Origin: Rosettibacter sp037481715
GTDB taxonomy: Bacteria > Bacteroidota > Ignavibacteria > Ignavibacteriales > Melioribacteraceae
Reading direction: 5' to 3'
DNA: 64,000 nt
NCBI GenBank assembly: GCA_037481715.1
Contig: JBBFLD010000001.1
Location: forward strand, 310,001-374,000
The position numbers and the translations under genes are program-made. Shown piece by piece: positions 9,323 through 17,386 of the stretch; the stretch's first letter is position 1; each line of letters starts with the position of its first letter. Below the pieces are notes generated by a model. That model was not told where the DNA came from, searched no databases, and saw only the letters and a program-made list of their open reading frames with translations.

Positions 9323-10150
9323 TTATTCAGATTTGGATAAATCAGGTACTTTCAAATCGCCAAGTGGATAAAATTTGAGCATATTTTCTTCAAGCCATTT
9401 GTTGGATTCTACGGGAGTCATTTTCCAGTTAGATGGGCAATTGGATACTATTTCAACAAAACACAATCCTTTTTTATGCTCCTGAAATTTGAATCCATTC
9501 ATAATAGCTTTTTTGGCTCTTCTTACATTATTTGGAGTATTAACTGCAACACGAGTGCAGTAATAAACACCTGGGAGTTGTGCAACTAGTTCAGTAATTT
9601 TTAATGGATTACCCATAACAGAAACATCTCGTCCAAAAGGTGTAGTTGTAGATTTCATACCAACAAGAGTAGTTGGAGCCATCTGTCCGCCGGTCATTCC
9701 ATAAATTCCATTATTGATAAATATTATCAAAATATTTTCGCCGCGATTGCATGTATGAATTGTTTCACCAGTTCCAATTGCTGCTAAATCGCCATCACCC
9801 TGATATGTAAAAACATATTTATCGGGCAACATTCTTTTAATTCCTGTAGCAACTGCAGTAGCTCTTCCATGAGCAGCTTCTGTCATATCAATATCAAGAT
9901 AATTATATGCAAAAACTGCACAACCTACTGGAGCCACTCCAATTGTTTTATCCTGAATACCTAATTCATCAATTACTTCTGCAATTAAACGATGCGCTAC
10001 GCCATGTCCGCAGCCTGGACAATAATGCATTGGAGTATCGATAAGTGTTTTTGGTCTTTCATAGACAAGATTTTCATTTACACAAATATTTTCTTCTTCT
10101 ATCATTTGTTCAAAATGTTTTTCTTCGTCTGTTAAAATTTGATTGCTCAT
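9323..10150 (-). CDS. 2-oxoacid:ferredoxin oxidoreductase, beta (thiamine diphosphate-binding) subunit
   Basis: Beta subunit that binds thiamine diphosphate in the ferredoxin-linked 2-oxoacid oxidoreductase. YCPGCGHGVAHRLIAEV is the N-terminal signature of the family. The TPP/Mg site is seen as TYQGDGDLAAIGTGETIH (GDG) followed by NNGIYGMTGGQMAPTT, the pattern of 2-oxoglutarate and 2-oxoisovalerate enzymes. The 275 residues include a longer than usual acidic N-terminus (about 35 residues before the CPGCGHG motif). Its start overlaps the stop of the alpha gene by 4 nt. KorB- or VorA-type function is well supported; exact substrate is not. Confidence 0.93.
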   Translation of the reverse strand: MSNQILTDEEKHFEQMIEEENICVNENLVYERPKTLIDTPMHYCPGCGHGVAHRLIAEVIDELGIQDKTIGVAPVGCAVFAYNYLDIDMTEAAHGRATAVATGIKRMLPDKYVFTYQGDGDLAAIGTGETIHTCNRGENILIIFINNGIYGMTGGQMAPTTLVGMKSTTTPFGRDVSVMGNPLKITELVAQLPGVYYCTRVAVNTPNNVRRAKKAIMNGFKFQEHKKGLCFVEIVSNCPSNWKMTPVESNKWLEENMLKFYPLGDLKVPDLSKSE

Positions 10151-11220
10151 ACTTTTTCTCCTATAAATATTTCTTCAATCTTTTGAAGAATTTCATCTGG
10201 AGATGGAACTATTCCTCCCATTCTTCCATGAAATTCAATTGGAGTTTTTCCGTTGACTGCAAGACGAACATCTTCGAGCATTTGACCCGCATTCATTTCT
10301 ACTACAAGAAAATTTTTGATTTTATCTGCAATACTATTTAATTGTTGATATGGAAATGGGAATAAAGTTATTGGTCTAAATACTCCCACTTTAATACCTT
10401 TTTGACGAGCAAGTTCAGCAGCTTTTGAACAAATTCTTGCTACTAATCCAAAAGCGACTAAAACTATTTCAGCATCTTCACAATTAATCATTTCAAATCT
10501 AACTTCATTTTTCTCAATTTCTTTGTATTTCTTCTGCAAGTGCAAATTAATTTGTTCCATTTTTTCTGGTTCGATGTGAAGAGAAGTAATGATATTTCTT
10601 TCTCTATCTTTTGATTTTCCAACAGTAGCCCAAGGTTCAATATTATTTTTGCGAGGAATTGGTTCAAACAATTCTACTTTTTCCATCATTTGGCCTAAAG
10701 CTCCATCAGCAAGAATCATCACAGGATTACGATATTTAAAAGCCAAATCAAAACTTAATGGAACAAAGTCAACCATTTCCTGAACTGAGGAAGGAGCGAG
10801 AACAATCAATTTATAATCTCCATGCCCACCACCTTTAACAGCCTGAAAATAATCACCCTGAGAAGGCTGAATAGTGCCAAGTCCTGGACCACCTCTCACA
10901 ACATTTACAATTAAACATGGAAGTTCGGCACATGCGATATAAGAAATTCCTTCCTGCATTAAACTAATTCCAGGGGAGGAAGATGAAGTCATAACTTTTT
11001 TGCCAGCGCAAGCAGCACCATAGACCATATTAATAGCAGCCACTTCGCTTTCTGCTTGAAGAACAACCATACCAGTTCTTTCATTGGCTTCGCGAGTCAG
11101 ATATTCAAGAATTTCTGATTGAGGTGTAATTGGGTAACCAAAGTATCCATCACAACCAGCACGAATAACTGCTTCGGCAAGTGCTTCGTTGCCTTTCATT
11201 AATGTCAATTCTTTTTTCAT
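10147..11220 (-). CDS. 2-oxoacid:ferredoxin oxidoreductase, alpha subunit (VorB/KorA type)
   Basis: Alpha (pyrimidine-binding) subunit of the ferredoxin-linked enzyme. LMKGNEALAEAVIRAGCDGYFGYPITPQSEI, ESEVAAINMVYGAA, TSSSSPGISLMQEGISY and VRGGPGLGTIQPSQGDYFQA closely follow proteins annotated as 3-methyl-2-oxobutanoate dehydrogenase VorB, though 2-oxoglutarate enzymes share most of these motifs. The C-terminal domain includes FRPITLFPFPYQQL. At 357 residues this is the short alpha form without a fused gamma domain, consistent with a separate gamma gene. It overlaps its neighbours on both sides by 4 nt, so all four subunits should be made from one messenger. Confidence 0.93.
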   Translation of the reverse strand: MKKELTLMKGNEALAEAVIRAGCDGYFGYPITPQSEILEYLTREANERTGMVVLQAESEVAAINMVYGAACAGKKVMTSSSSPGISLMQEGISYIACAELPCLIVNVVRGGPGLGTIQPSQGDYFQAVKGGGHGDYKLIVLAPSSVQEMVDFVPLSFDLAFKYRNPVMILADGALGQMMEKVELFEPIPRKNNIEPWATVGKSKDRERNIITSLHIEPEKMEQINLHLQKKYKEIEKNEVRFEMINCEDAEIVLVAFGLVARICSKAAELARQKGIKVGVFRPITLFPFPYQQLNSIADKIKNFLVVEMNAGQMLEDVRLAVNGKTPIEFHGRMGGIVPSPDEILQKIEEIFIGEKV

Positions 11221-11504
11221 TGTCTCACCGTAATTGTTATATCATTTTTGACATTTGAAATTGTAGCAATTGGTTCTTTCTTTTTATCTGTCTTTCGATA
11301 AACTTTTATAATTCCTTCTGGACACACAAGTGCACAATTGACACAACCTGTACAATTATCTTTTATCTTTACAATGTAATGATAACCTTTAGAGTTGATT
11401 TTGCGGGAAAGTTCAAGAGTCTTTTGAGGGCATGCATCAACGCAAAGTTCACAGCCCTTGCATTTTTCGATATCAATTATGATATCACCTTTAACTTTTG
11501 CCAT
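11217..11504 (-). CDS. 2-oxoacid:ferredoxin oxidoreductase, delta subunit (2x[4Fe-4S] ferredoxin-like)
   Basis: Small electron-transfer subunit of 95 residues. Two CxxCxxCxxxCP motifs (Cys 15, 18, 21, 25 and Cys 51, 54, 57, 61) should bind two [4Fe-4S] clusters that pass electrons from the TPP subunit to free ferredoxin. The insert between the motifs (about 25 residues) is slightly longer than in clostridial ferredoxins. First gene of the operon. A GAGG ribosome site lies before the ATG, and a terminator-like hairpin sits only 26 nt upstream of the start codon. Confidence 0.93.
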   Translation of the reverse strand: MAKVKGDIIIDIEKCKGCELCVDACPQKTLELSRKINSKGYHYIVKIKDNCTGCVNCALVCPEGIIKVYRKTDKKKEPIATISNVKNDITITVRQ

Positions 11505-11530
11505 ATAAACCTCAGATTATTTAAAATAAA

Positions 11531-11559
11531 AAAAGGTTATAGTTTTGCTATAACCTTTT
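11531..11559 (-). terminator. Terminator or attenuator hairpin just upstream of the ferredoxin-linked oxidoreductase operon
   Basis: A perfect 12-bp stem (AAAAGGTTATAG at 11531-11542 with 11548-11559) and a 5-nt loop are followed on the minus strand by a T-rich run. It lies about 250 nt beyond the lipA stop but only 26 nt before the first codon of the oxidoreductase operon. It may simply end the lipA transcript. Its position leaves very little room for a promoter after it, so premature termination control of the downstream operon is also possible. Confidence 0.72.
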
Positions 11560-11811
11560 CTTCAGTTAATAAAAATTTAATAGTAGTATTTCCACAAGAA
11601 TAAATTTCATTTTAACAACCGTAAAAGAGCTTAACGCTATAAAATTTACATGCCAGCTATTAATTACAATTTAGTCATTTTTCTTGTTTGAAAAATAATA
11701 ATTATTATTCAAAAACAAAGGGGGATAATTTTATTAAAATTCTTCTAATTCAAATTGGGATTCAGTTTTTCCACTTATGAGAAATGAATGACAGTTTTTA
11801 AGAAATAATAA
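11560..11811. other. Intergenic region between lipA and the oxidoreductase operon
   Basis: No gene of credible length was found. The stretch holds a 16-bp AT-only palindrome (AATAATAATTATTATT, 11694-11709) with partly matching TTGAA/TTCAA flanks, and a GGGGG run at 11720-11724. These could be operator or promoter elements for the oxidoreductase operon, but no sequence here is a confident promoter match. Confidence 0.4.
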
Positions 11812-12711
11812 TTACAATGCTGCATGTTTGTCTGCATGGTAAGAACTCCTTACGAGTGGTGAAGATTCAACTGCCTTAAATCCTAATTTCAATCCATATT
11901 CTTTGTAGAATTTAAATTCATCTAAGGTGACATAACGATGAACAGGAAGATGATTTTTGGTGGGCTGCAGATATTGTCCTATTGTCAAAATATCACAACC
12001 GCTGTCATACAAATCATTTATTAGTTCAATAACTTCTTCTTTAGTTTCGCCTATTCCTACCATAATTCCACTTTTAGTTTTAAGACCTCTTTCCTTAAAC
12101 CATTTAATTACATTCAAACTTCTTTCATATTTAGCTTGAGGCCTAACAGCATGATACAATCTTTTAACAGTTTCAAGGTTGTGATTGAGAATATCTGGTT
12201 TATTCTTCATGATAATTTCGAATGCATGTTCTTCACCTTTAAAATCTGGAATTAATATTTCTATTGTTGTATTTGGCATTTTCTCTCGAATCAATCTTAC
12301 TGTTTCTGAAAAAATTGACGCACCGCCATCTTTTAGTTCGTCTCTGTTGACTGATGTAATAACAACATGATTGAGTTTAAGAGCTTCAACAGATTCAGCT
12401 ACTCTTCTTGGTTCATCCAAATCAAGTTCATTTGGAATTCCTAATTTAACATTGCAAAATCCACAGCTTCTTGTGCATGTATCACCTAAAATCATAAAAG
12501 TTGCAGTTCTTCTGTTCCAGCATTCGGCAATGTTTGGACATTTTGCTTCTTCACATACCGTATTCAATTTTGATTTACGCATCAATTCATAAACATCTTT
12601 GTAATTTTTTCCGCTTGGTAATCGGACTTTCAACCATTCTGGTCTTTTACCTGGATTAATCTTTTTTTCTATTTCTTCCTTAAATGCTAATTGATGTTGA
12701 TTGATTTTCAT
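11812..12711 (-). CDS. lipA: Lipoyl synthase
   Basis: Radical SAM enzyme that inserts two sulfur atoms into protein-bound octanoyl groups to make lipoamide. The N-terminal auxiliary cluster motif is CEEAKCPNIAECW; the radical SAM cluster motif is CTRSCGFC in FMILGDTCTRSCGFCNVKLG. The C-terminal RSSYHADKH supplies the conserved serine ligand. The start is the ATG at 12711 (MKINQHQLAFKEE) with GGAGAA upstream; a TTG seven codons earlier is less likely. It sits in one run with lipB and the E1 and E2 genes, so attachment, sulfur insertion and the enzymes that need lipoate appear co-regulated. Confidence 0.96.
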   Translation of the reverse strand: MKINQHQLAFKEEIEKKINPGKRPEWLKVRLPSGKNYKDVYELMRKSKLNTVCEEAKCPNIAECWNRRTATFMILGDTCTRSCGFCNVKLGIPNELDLDEPRRVAESVEALKLNHVVITSVNRDELKDGGASIFSETVRLIREKMPNTTIEILIPDFKGEEHAFEIIMKNKPDILNHNLETVKRLYHAVRPQAKYERSLNVIKWFKERGLKTKSGIMVGIGETKEEVIELINDLYDSGCDILTIGQYLQPTKNHLPVHRYVTLDEFKFYKEYGLKLGFKAVESSPLVRSSYHADKHAAL

Positions 12712-12753
12712 GTATTCTCCAATGTCATTCAATTATTATTAAGTGTCATTAAT

Positions 12754-12823
12754 TCATGAAACTTTGTTTTGTGTTACTATCTATGTTGTGTTCGCATTTT
12801 CACGAAACTTCGTTTCGTGTTAG
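12754..12823. repeat. Two tandem copies of a short hairpin repeat between the E2 and lipA genes
   Basis: Two related units of roughly 22 bp: TCATGAAACTTTGTTTTGTG at 12754-12773 and CACGAAACTTCGTTTCGTG at 12801-12819, each followed by TTA. The second is a perfect hairpin (8-bp arms CACGAAAC/GTTTCGTG, loop TTC); the first is a degraded copy. No T-run follows on either strand, so this looks like a REP-like or mRNA-stabilising element between cotranscribed genes rather than a terminator. Confidence 0.6.
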
Positions 12824-12837
12824 AACATGTTAATTCG

Positions 12838-14355
12838 TTACACAAGATTCTCATCAAAGTTTTCCAAAAATTCTTTTATTGACTTCAAAAATTTACCGCC
12901 AAGCATTCCATCAATCAAACGATGGTCGTGGCTTAATGAGAGATACATCATTGCTCTTACTGCAATACTTTCAATGCCTTCATTTTCAATTACAACTGGC
13001 TTTTTTACTACACTTCCAATACCTAAAATTCCAACTTCGGGTTGATTGATTATTGGCGTTCCAATTAATGTTCCGAATACTCCATAATTTGTAATTGTGA
13101 ATGTTCCATCGACAACATCTTCATAAGTTAATTTTTTTGTTCTTGCTTTTTGACTTAATTCTGCAATAGCCTTGGCAATTCCAATTATGTTTATTTCATC
13201 AGCATTTTTAATATTTGGGACTATCAGACCATTCGGTTCTAGTGCAATTGCAATTCCAAGATTGATATATTTTTTTACAATAATTTTTTCTTCTTCAATA
13301 ACAGCATTCATCAATGGATATTCTTTCAAAGCTTTTACAGCTGCATAAGCAATAAAGGGAAGATATGTAAGTTTAACCCCTTCTTTAGCATATCGCTCTT
13401 TTTTATTATTAATAAAATTATGAATCTTAGTTACATCAACTTCTGTAACCGAAGTAACATGAACAGCAGTATCCCGACTTTTAACCATGTTCTCCATAAT
13501 TTTTCTTCGAACATGGTCAACAGGAATTATTTCAGCTTTTTCAGGTGATGAAATTTTCTTTTCTAAATCTTTCTTTTCTTCATGTATAATTTTTTCTTTG
13601 GATTTTCTTTTTTCAACATAATCAAGAATATCTTTTTTGGTAACTCTGCCTTTAATTCCTGTGCCTTCAATTTTATCTAATTCTTCAATGGATATATCCT
13701 GCTCACGTGCAATATTTAATACTGCTGGTGAATAAAATCTTTTTGATTTTGATTCAAGCTTCACTTCCTCTGGAACATATGATTCAATTTCATCTATTTG
13801 TTTTTGTTCTGTAAAATTCTGAATGATTACTTCTTCATCAGTAAGGATTCTTGCTATAACTGCACCAACTTCAACTGTTTGATTTTCATTGAAAAGTATT
13901 TCTTTAATTACACCATCAACGGGTGAAGGAATTTCAGTATCGACTTTATCTGTTGATATTTCAAGAATAACCTCCTCGCGTTTTACATGCTCACCAATTT
14001 TTTTATGCCATTTAATTATTGTTCCTGATGTTATTGATTCCCCCATTTTAGGCATAACAATATCAATTAATTTTTTCTCTTCTTGAATAATAATTTGAAA
14101 GTTTTCATCAATTTCTTCTTTAGCATCAACAATTGCAACAACAGTTCCAACTTTAGCAGTTTCATTTTCATTAACTAGAATTTCGGTTAAAATTCCATCG
14201 CAAGGAGAAGGAATTTCTGTATCAACTTTATCGGTAGTAATCTCATATATAATTTCATCTTTTTTAATTTTGTCACCTACTTTCTTATGCCATTTAATAA
14301 TTGTTCCTTCAGTAATCGATTCTCCCATTTGAGGCATAATTATTTCTACTTTCAT
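12838..14355 (-). CDS. Dihydrolipoamide acyltransferase (E2) of a 2-oxoacid dehydrogenase complex
   Basis: Core E2 enzyme that passes the acyl group from its lipoyl arm to CoA. Domains in order: two lipoyl domains (about 1-77 and 92-168, each with the lipoyl-lysine motif TTDKVDTEIPSP or STDKVDTEIPSP), a peripheral subunit-binding domain near 208-250 (YSPAVLNIAREQDISIEEL), a charged linker, and the catalytic domain from about 275 ending with SLSHDHRLIDGMLGG, which holds the active-site His and Asp. The length of 505 residues suits a two-lipoyl E2. It lies directly after the fused E1 gene and before lipA. Branched-chain 2-oxoacids are the likely substrate, but pyruvate cannot be excluded. No E3 (lpd) gene is in the window. 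Confidence 0.94.
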   Translation of the reverse strand: MKVEIIMPQMGESITEGTIIKWHKKVGDKIKKDEIIYEITTDKVDTEIPSPCDGILTEILVNENETAKVGTVVAIVDAKEEIDENFQIIIQEEKKLIDIVMPKMGESITSGTIIKWHKKIGEHVKREEVILEISTDKVDTEIPSPVDGVIKEILFNENQTVEVGAVIARILTDEEVIIQNFTEQKQIDEIESYVPEEVKLESKSKRFYSPAVLNIAREQDISIEELDKIEGTGIKGRVTKKDILDYVEKRKSKEKIIHEEKKDLEKKISSPEKAEIIPVDHVRRKIMENMVKSRDTAVHVTSVTEVDVTKIHNFINNKKERYAKEGVKLTYLPFIAYAAVKALKEYPLMNAVIEEEKIIVKKYINLGIAIALEPNGLIVPNIKNADEINIIGIAKAIAELSQKARTKKLTYEDVVDGTFTITNYGVFGTLIGTPIINQPEVGILGIGSVVKKPVVIENEGIESIAVRAMMYLSLSHDHRLIDGMLGGKFLKSIKEFLENFDENLV

Positions 14356-14384
14356 TCATTCTCCATTAATTAAATGAAATATGA

Positions 14385-16457
14385 TTAATAAGTTAATAAT
14401 TCTTTGAGACCTTCGTAAATTTTATTTTTATCTGGAAGGATAAATTTTTCAAGAACAGATGAATATGGAATCGGAGCATCTTTAGCTGCAATTCTTTTTA
14501 TTGGACCATCAAGATATTCAAAACAATTTTCTGCTATCAAAGCTGAAATTTCTGCTCCAAAGCCAGCTGTTAATGTATCTTCGTGAATAACTGCAACCTT
14601 GCCTGTTTTTTTAACAGAGTTAAATATTGTTTCAATATCAAGAGGCTGAATTGTTCTTATGTCAATAATTTCAATTGAATAACCTTCCTGTTCTAATTTT
14701 TTTGCGGCAAAGTTTGATTCATGAACCATTGCACCATAAGTTACAACTGTCAAATCATTTCCTTCCTTGATAATTTTTGCTTTCCCAAACGGCAAGAGAT
14801 AATTTGAATCCGGCTCCAACGAAGATGCATAACTTTGTCGATATAAACCTTTATGTTCAAGAAATAAAACCGGGTCATTTAATCTGAGTGCGGTTTTCAA
14901 CAAACCTTTTGCATCTGCAGCATTAGAAGGATATGCAATTAATAAACCAGGCATATGTGCAAAAAAGCTTTCAATGTTTTGACTATGATAAATTCCTCCA
15001 TGAATATAACCACCAACTGCAACTCGAATTACAACAGGAGTTTCAAATAAATTATTTGAGCGATAACGATACATCACAAGTTCATCTCTAATCTGCATAA
15101 AAGCAGGCCAGATGTAATCACCAAATTGAATTTCGACACAGGGTTTAACTCCTGTAAGAGACATTCCAATTGCAACACCAATGATACTTGCTTCAGCCAA
15201 TGGAGAATTAAAAACTCTGTTATTCCCAAATTTTGTTGATAGACCTTTTGTTGCTGTAAATACTCCGCCTTTGGGGTCAGCTACATCTTCACCAAAAAGA
15301 AAAATTTTATCATTAAACTCCATTTCTTCTTTCAAAGCATGATTAATTGCATCGACCATAACAATATTCTTAGAAAAATTTTCAGACTTCTCATAAACAA
15401 GCTCATTCCGTCTGTTTGATTCATCGAGGACAAATTTAATTGCAGATTCTGGTTTAGGTTCTGGTTGTTTTAAAGCCCAATCAGCAGCACGATTAATTTC
15501 TTCATGTATTTCATTTTTAAGATTTTCTAAAAACTCTTTTGTTATTACTTCTTTCTGCACCAATAAATTTGATAAAATATTGATTGGGTCTTTCTTTGAT
15601 TCTTCATCAAGAATTTCAATTGGTCTGTATTTTTTTTGGTCATCAGAAGATGAATGTGAAAATAATCTAACAACATGAGCTTCAACTAAAACAGGGCCCA
15701 AACCATTTCTTACATAATCAAAAGCTTTTTGTGCAGCAAGATGAGATTGGATAAAATCTGTTCCATCAACTTCAATTCGATATAAATTTTCGTAGCCTTT
15801 CATCATTTCATAAATAGAACCATTTTTGCCAGCAGTTTGATTTTCAACAGGAACCGAAATTGCCCATTTGTTATTTTCAATTAAAAAGATCACTGGAAGT
15901 TTATCGCGGCTTGCCCAGTTTACAGCTTCATGAAATTCGCCTTCACTTGTTGCCCCTTCACCGCTGCTTACATAAACTACTCCATCTTTATTAAGCTTTT
16001 TTAATCCAAGAGCAGTTCCAACTGCTTGAAGATACTGAGTGCCTGTAGGACTTGATTGAGAAGGGATATTTAATTTTTTTGAAGCCCAGTGAGAAGGCAT
16101 CTGCCTTCCAGCACTCATTAAATCATCTGCCTTTGCAAGAAAATTTAGAAAAATCTCTTCAGGTGTTATGCCTAATGCAAGGACGAATGCTAAATCTCTG
16201 TAATATGGATAAGCCCAATCAATTCCTTCATTCATCATTTTGCCAAAAGCAATTTGAACAGCCTCATGACCTGCACCTGCAATATGAAAAAATGCTTTAC
16301 CTTGCTTTATAAGTGTCATTTGTTTATTATCGATTTCGCGGGATAAAAGCATTATTCGGAGTGCATCTATAAAATTTTCTTTGGGAATTAGATTTTCAAC
16401 TTCATTTTTAATTTCAAGAACATTTTTTTCTAAAGCAGAATTATTTTTTTTATTCAT
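14385..16457 (-). CDS. 2-oxoacid dehydrogenase E1, alpha and beta subunits fused
   Basis: Thiamine-dependent E1 component that decarboxylates a 2-oxoacid and acylates the E2 lipoyl group. The 690-residue protein joins an alpha part (about 20-345; AGAGHEAVQIAFGKM, the TPP motif SSGEGATSEGEFHEAVNWAS with ENNKWAIS, and the loop SHSSSDDQKKYR) to a beta part (about 365-690; FGEDVADPKGGVFTATKGL, FNSPLAEASIIGVAIGMSL, VAVIHEDTLTAGFGAEI). The fusion is typical of Bacteroidota and Ignavibacteria branched-chain type E1. A strong AGGAAATTAA ribosome site precedes the ATG. Neighbours lipB, E2 and lipA support a lipoyl-dependent complex. Substrate is inferred, not shown. Confidence 0.93.
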   Translation of the reverse strand: MNKKNNSALEKNVLEIKNEVENLIPKENFIDALRIMLLSREIDNKQMTLIKQGKAFFHIAGAGHEAVQIAFGKMMNEGIDWAYPYYRDLAFVLALGITPEEIFLNFLAKADDLMSAGRQMPSHWASKKLNIPSQSSPTGTQYLQAVGTALGLKKLNKDGVVYVSSGEGATSEGEFHEAVNWASRDKLPVIFLIENNKWAISVPVENQTAGKNGSIYEMMKGYENLYRIEVDGTDFIQSHLAAQKAFDYVRNGLGPVLVEAHVVRLFSHSSSDDQKKYRPIEILDEESKKDPINILSNLLVQKEVITKEFLENLKNEIHEEINRAADWALKQPEPKPESAIKFVLDESNRRNELVYEKSENFSKNIVMVDAINHALKEEMEFNDKIFLFGEDVADPKGGVFTATKGLSTKFGNNRVFNSPLAEASIIGVAIGMSLTGVKPCVEIQFGDYIWPAFMQIRDELVMYRYRSNNLFETPVVIRVAVGGYIHGGIYHSQNIESFFAHMPGLLIAYPSNAADAKGLLKTALRLNDPVLFLEHKGLYRQSYASSLEPDSNYLLPFGKAKIIKEGNDLTVVTYGAMVHESNFAAKKLEQEGYSIEIIDIRTIQPLDIETIFNSVKKTGKVAVIHEDTLTAGFGAEISALIAENCFEYLDGPIKRIAAKDAPIPYSSVLEKFILPDKNKIYEGLKELLTY

Positions 16458-16502
16458 TTAATTTCCTTCCAATTTTTTAGAAAATGATAGGCTGATTAGG
16501 AC

Positions 16503-17204
16503 TTATTCAACTTTTTCTTCTTTTAAAAAATAAAAATCTTTCTTCTTAACAATAACATCAGAATACCCGAATACTTTCACGAATTCATCAAGTAGAATTT
16601 TTTTTGTCTCCTCAATATCAATTTCATTCTTTAATTCTTTTTGCAATGATGTAACATAGTAATCTCTTATTCCACAAGGAACAATCCCGCCAAAATAATT
16701 CAGATCTGTATTAACATTAAAAGCAAAACCATGCATTGTAATCCATCTGCTTACTTTAATTCCAATTGCAGCAATTTTTCTATCCTGTATCCATACTCCA
16801 GTATATTTTGAATTCCTTTCTGCATTTAAACCATAGTACGAACATGTATTTATAATTACTTCTTCAAGTGCACGAAGGTATTCATGAGTATCTTCTTTCC
16901 AGTTTGATAATTTTATAATTGGATATCCTACTATTTGTCCGGGTCCGTGATAAGTTATATCACCACCCCTGTCAATTTCATAAACTTTTATTCCAAGTTC
17001 ATTCAATTGACGATTGTTAATTAAAAGGTGGTCAGGATTTGCAACTTTTCCCAAAGTATATGTATGATTATGTTCCAGAAGAAAGAGTGTATCTTCTATT
17101 TCATTTTTTAATCTTTTCTGAAAAATATTGTTTTGCAAATCCCATGCTTCTTTATAATCAATAAATCCGAGATTGCAATATTCAAGAATTCTTTCTGATT
17201 TCAC
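16503..17204 (-). CDS. lipB: Octanoyltransferase (lipoate biosynthesis)
   Basis: Moves octanoate from acyl carrier protein onto the lipoyl domains of E2 and similar proteins, the step before LipA. Motifs: RGGDITYHGPGQIVGYPI near residue 80, KIAAIGIKVSRWITMHGFAFNV, and FGGIVPCGI containing the catalytic Cys, with the Lys of KIAAIG as partner. The 233 residues match the family. The start appears to be GTG at 17204, with no strong Shine-Dalgarno sequence. It is the first gene of the lipB-E1-E2-lipA run, separated from E1 by 45 nt. Confidence 0.95.
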   Translation of the reverse strand: MKSERILEYCNLGFIDYKEAWDLQNNIFQKRLKNEIEDTLFLLEHNHTYTLGKVANPDHLLINNRQLNELGIKVYEIDRGGDITYHGPGQIVGYPIIKLSNWKEDTHEYLRALEEVIINTCSYYGLNAERNSKYTGVWIQDRKIAAIGIKVSRWITMHGFAFNVNTDLNYFGGIVPCGIRDYYVTSLQKELKNEIDIEETKKILLDEFVKVFGYSDVIVKKKDFYFLKEEKVE

Positions 17205-17386
17205 TTTGAAAATCTTTTTTGTTTTTAATCGAATACAATGAATTTTATAAAAAAATCAACATTATTTCTTGATTCTATACTAAAATAAAATAAATCCTGA
17301 TTCCTTAACAAGAAGTTAAAAAGAAATGTTCATTAATCGGAAATGTTAATTCGAATGAATATTAAATTAAAAGCAAATAATTGATG

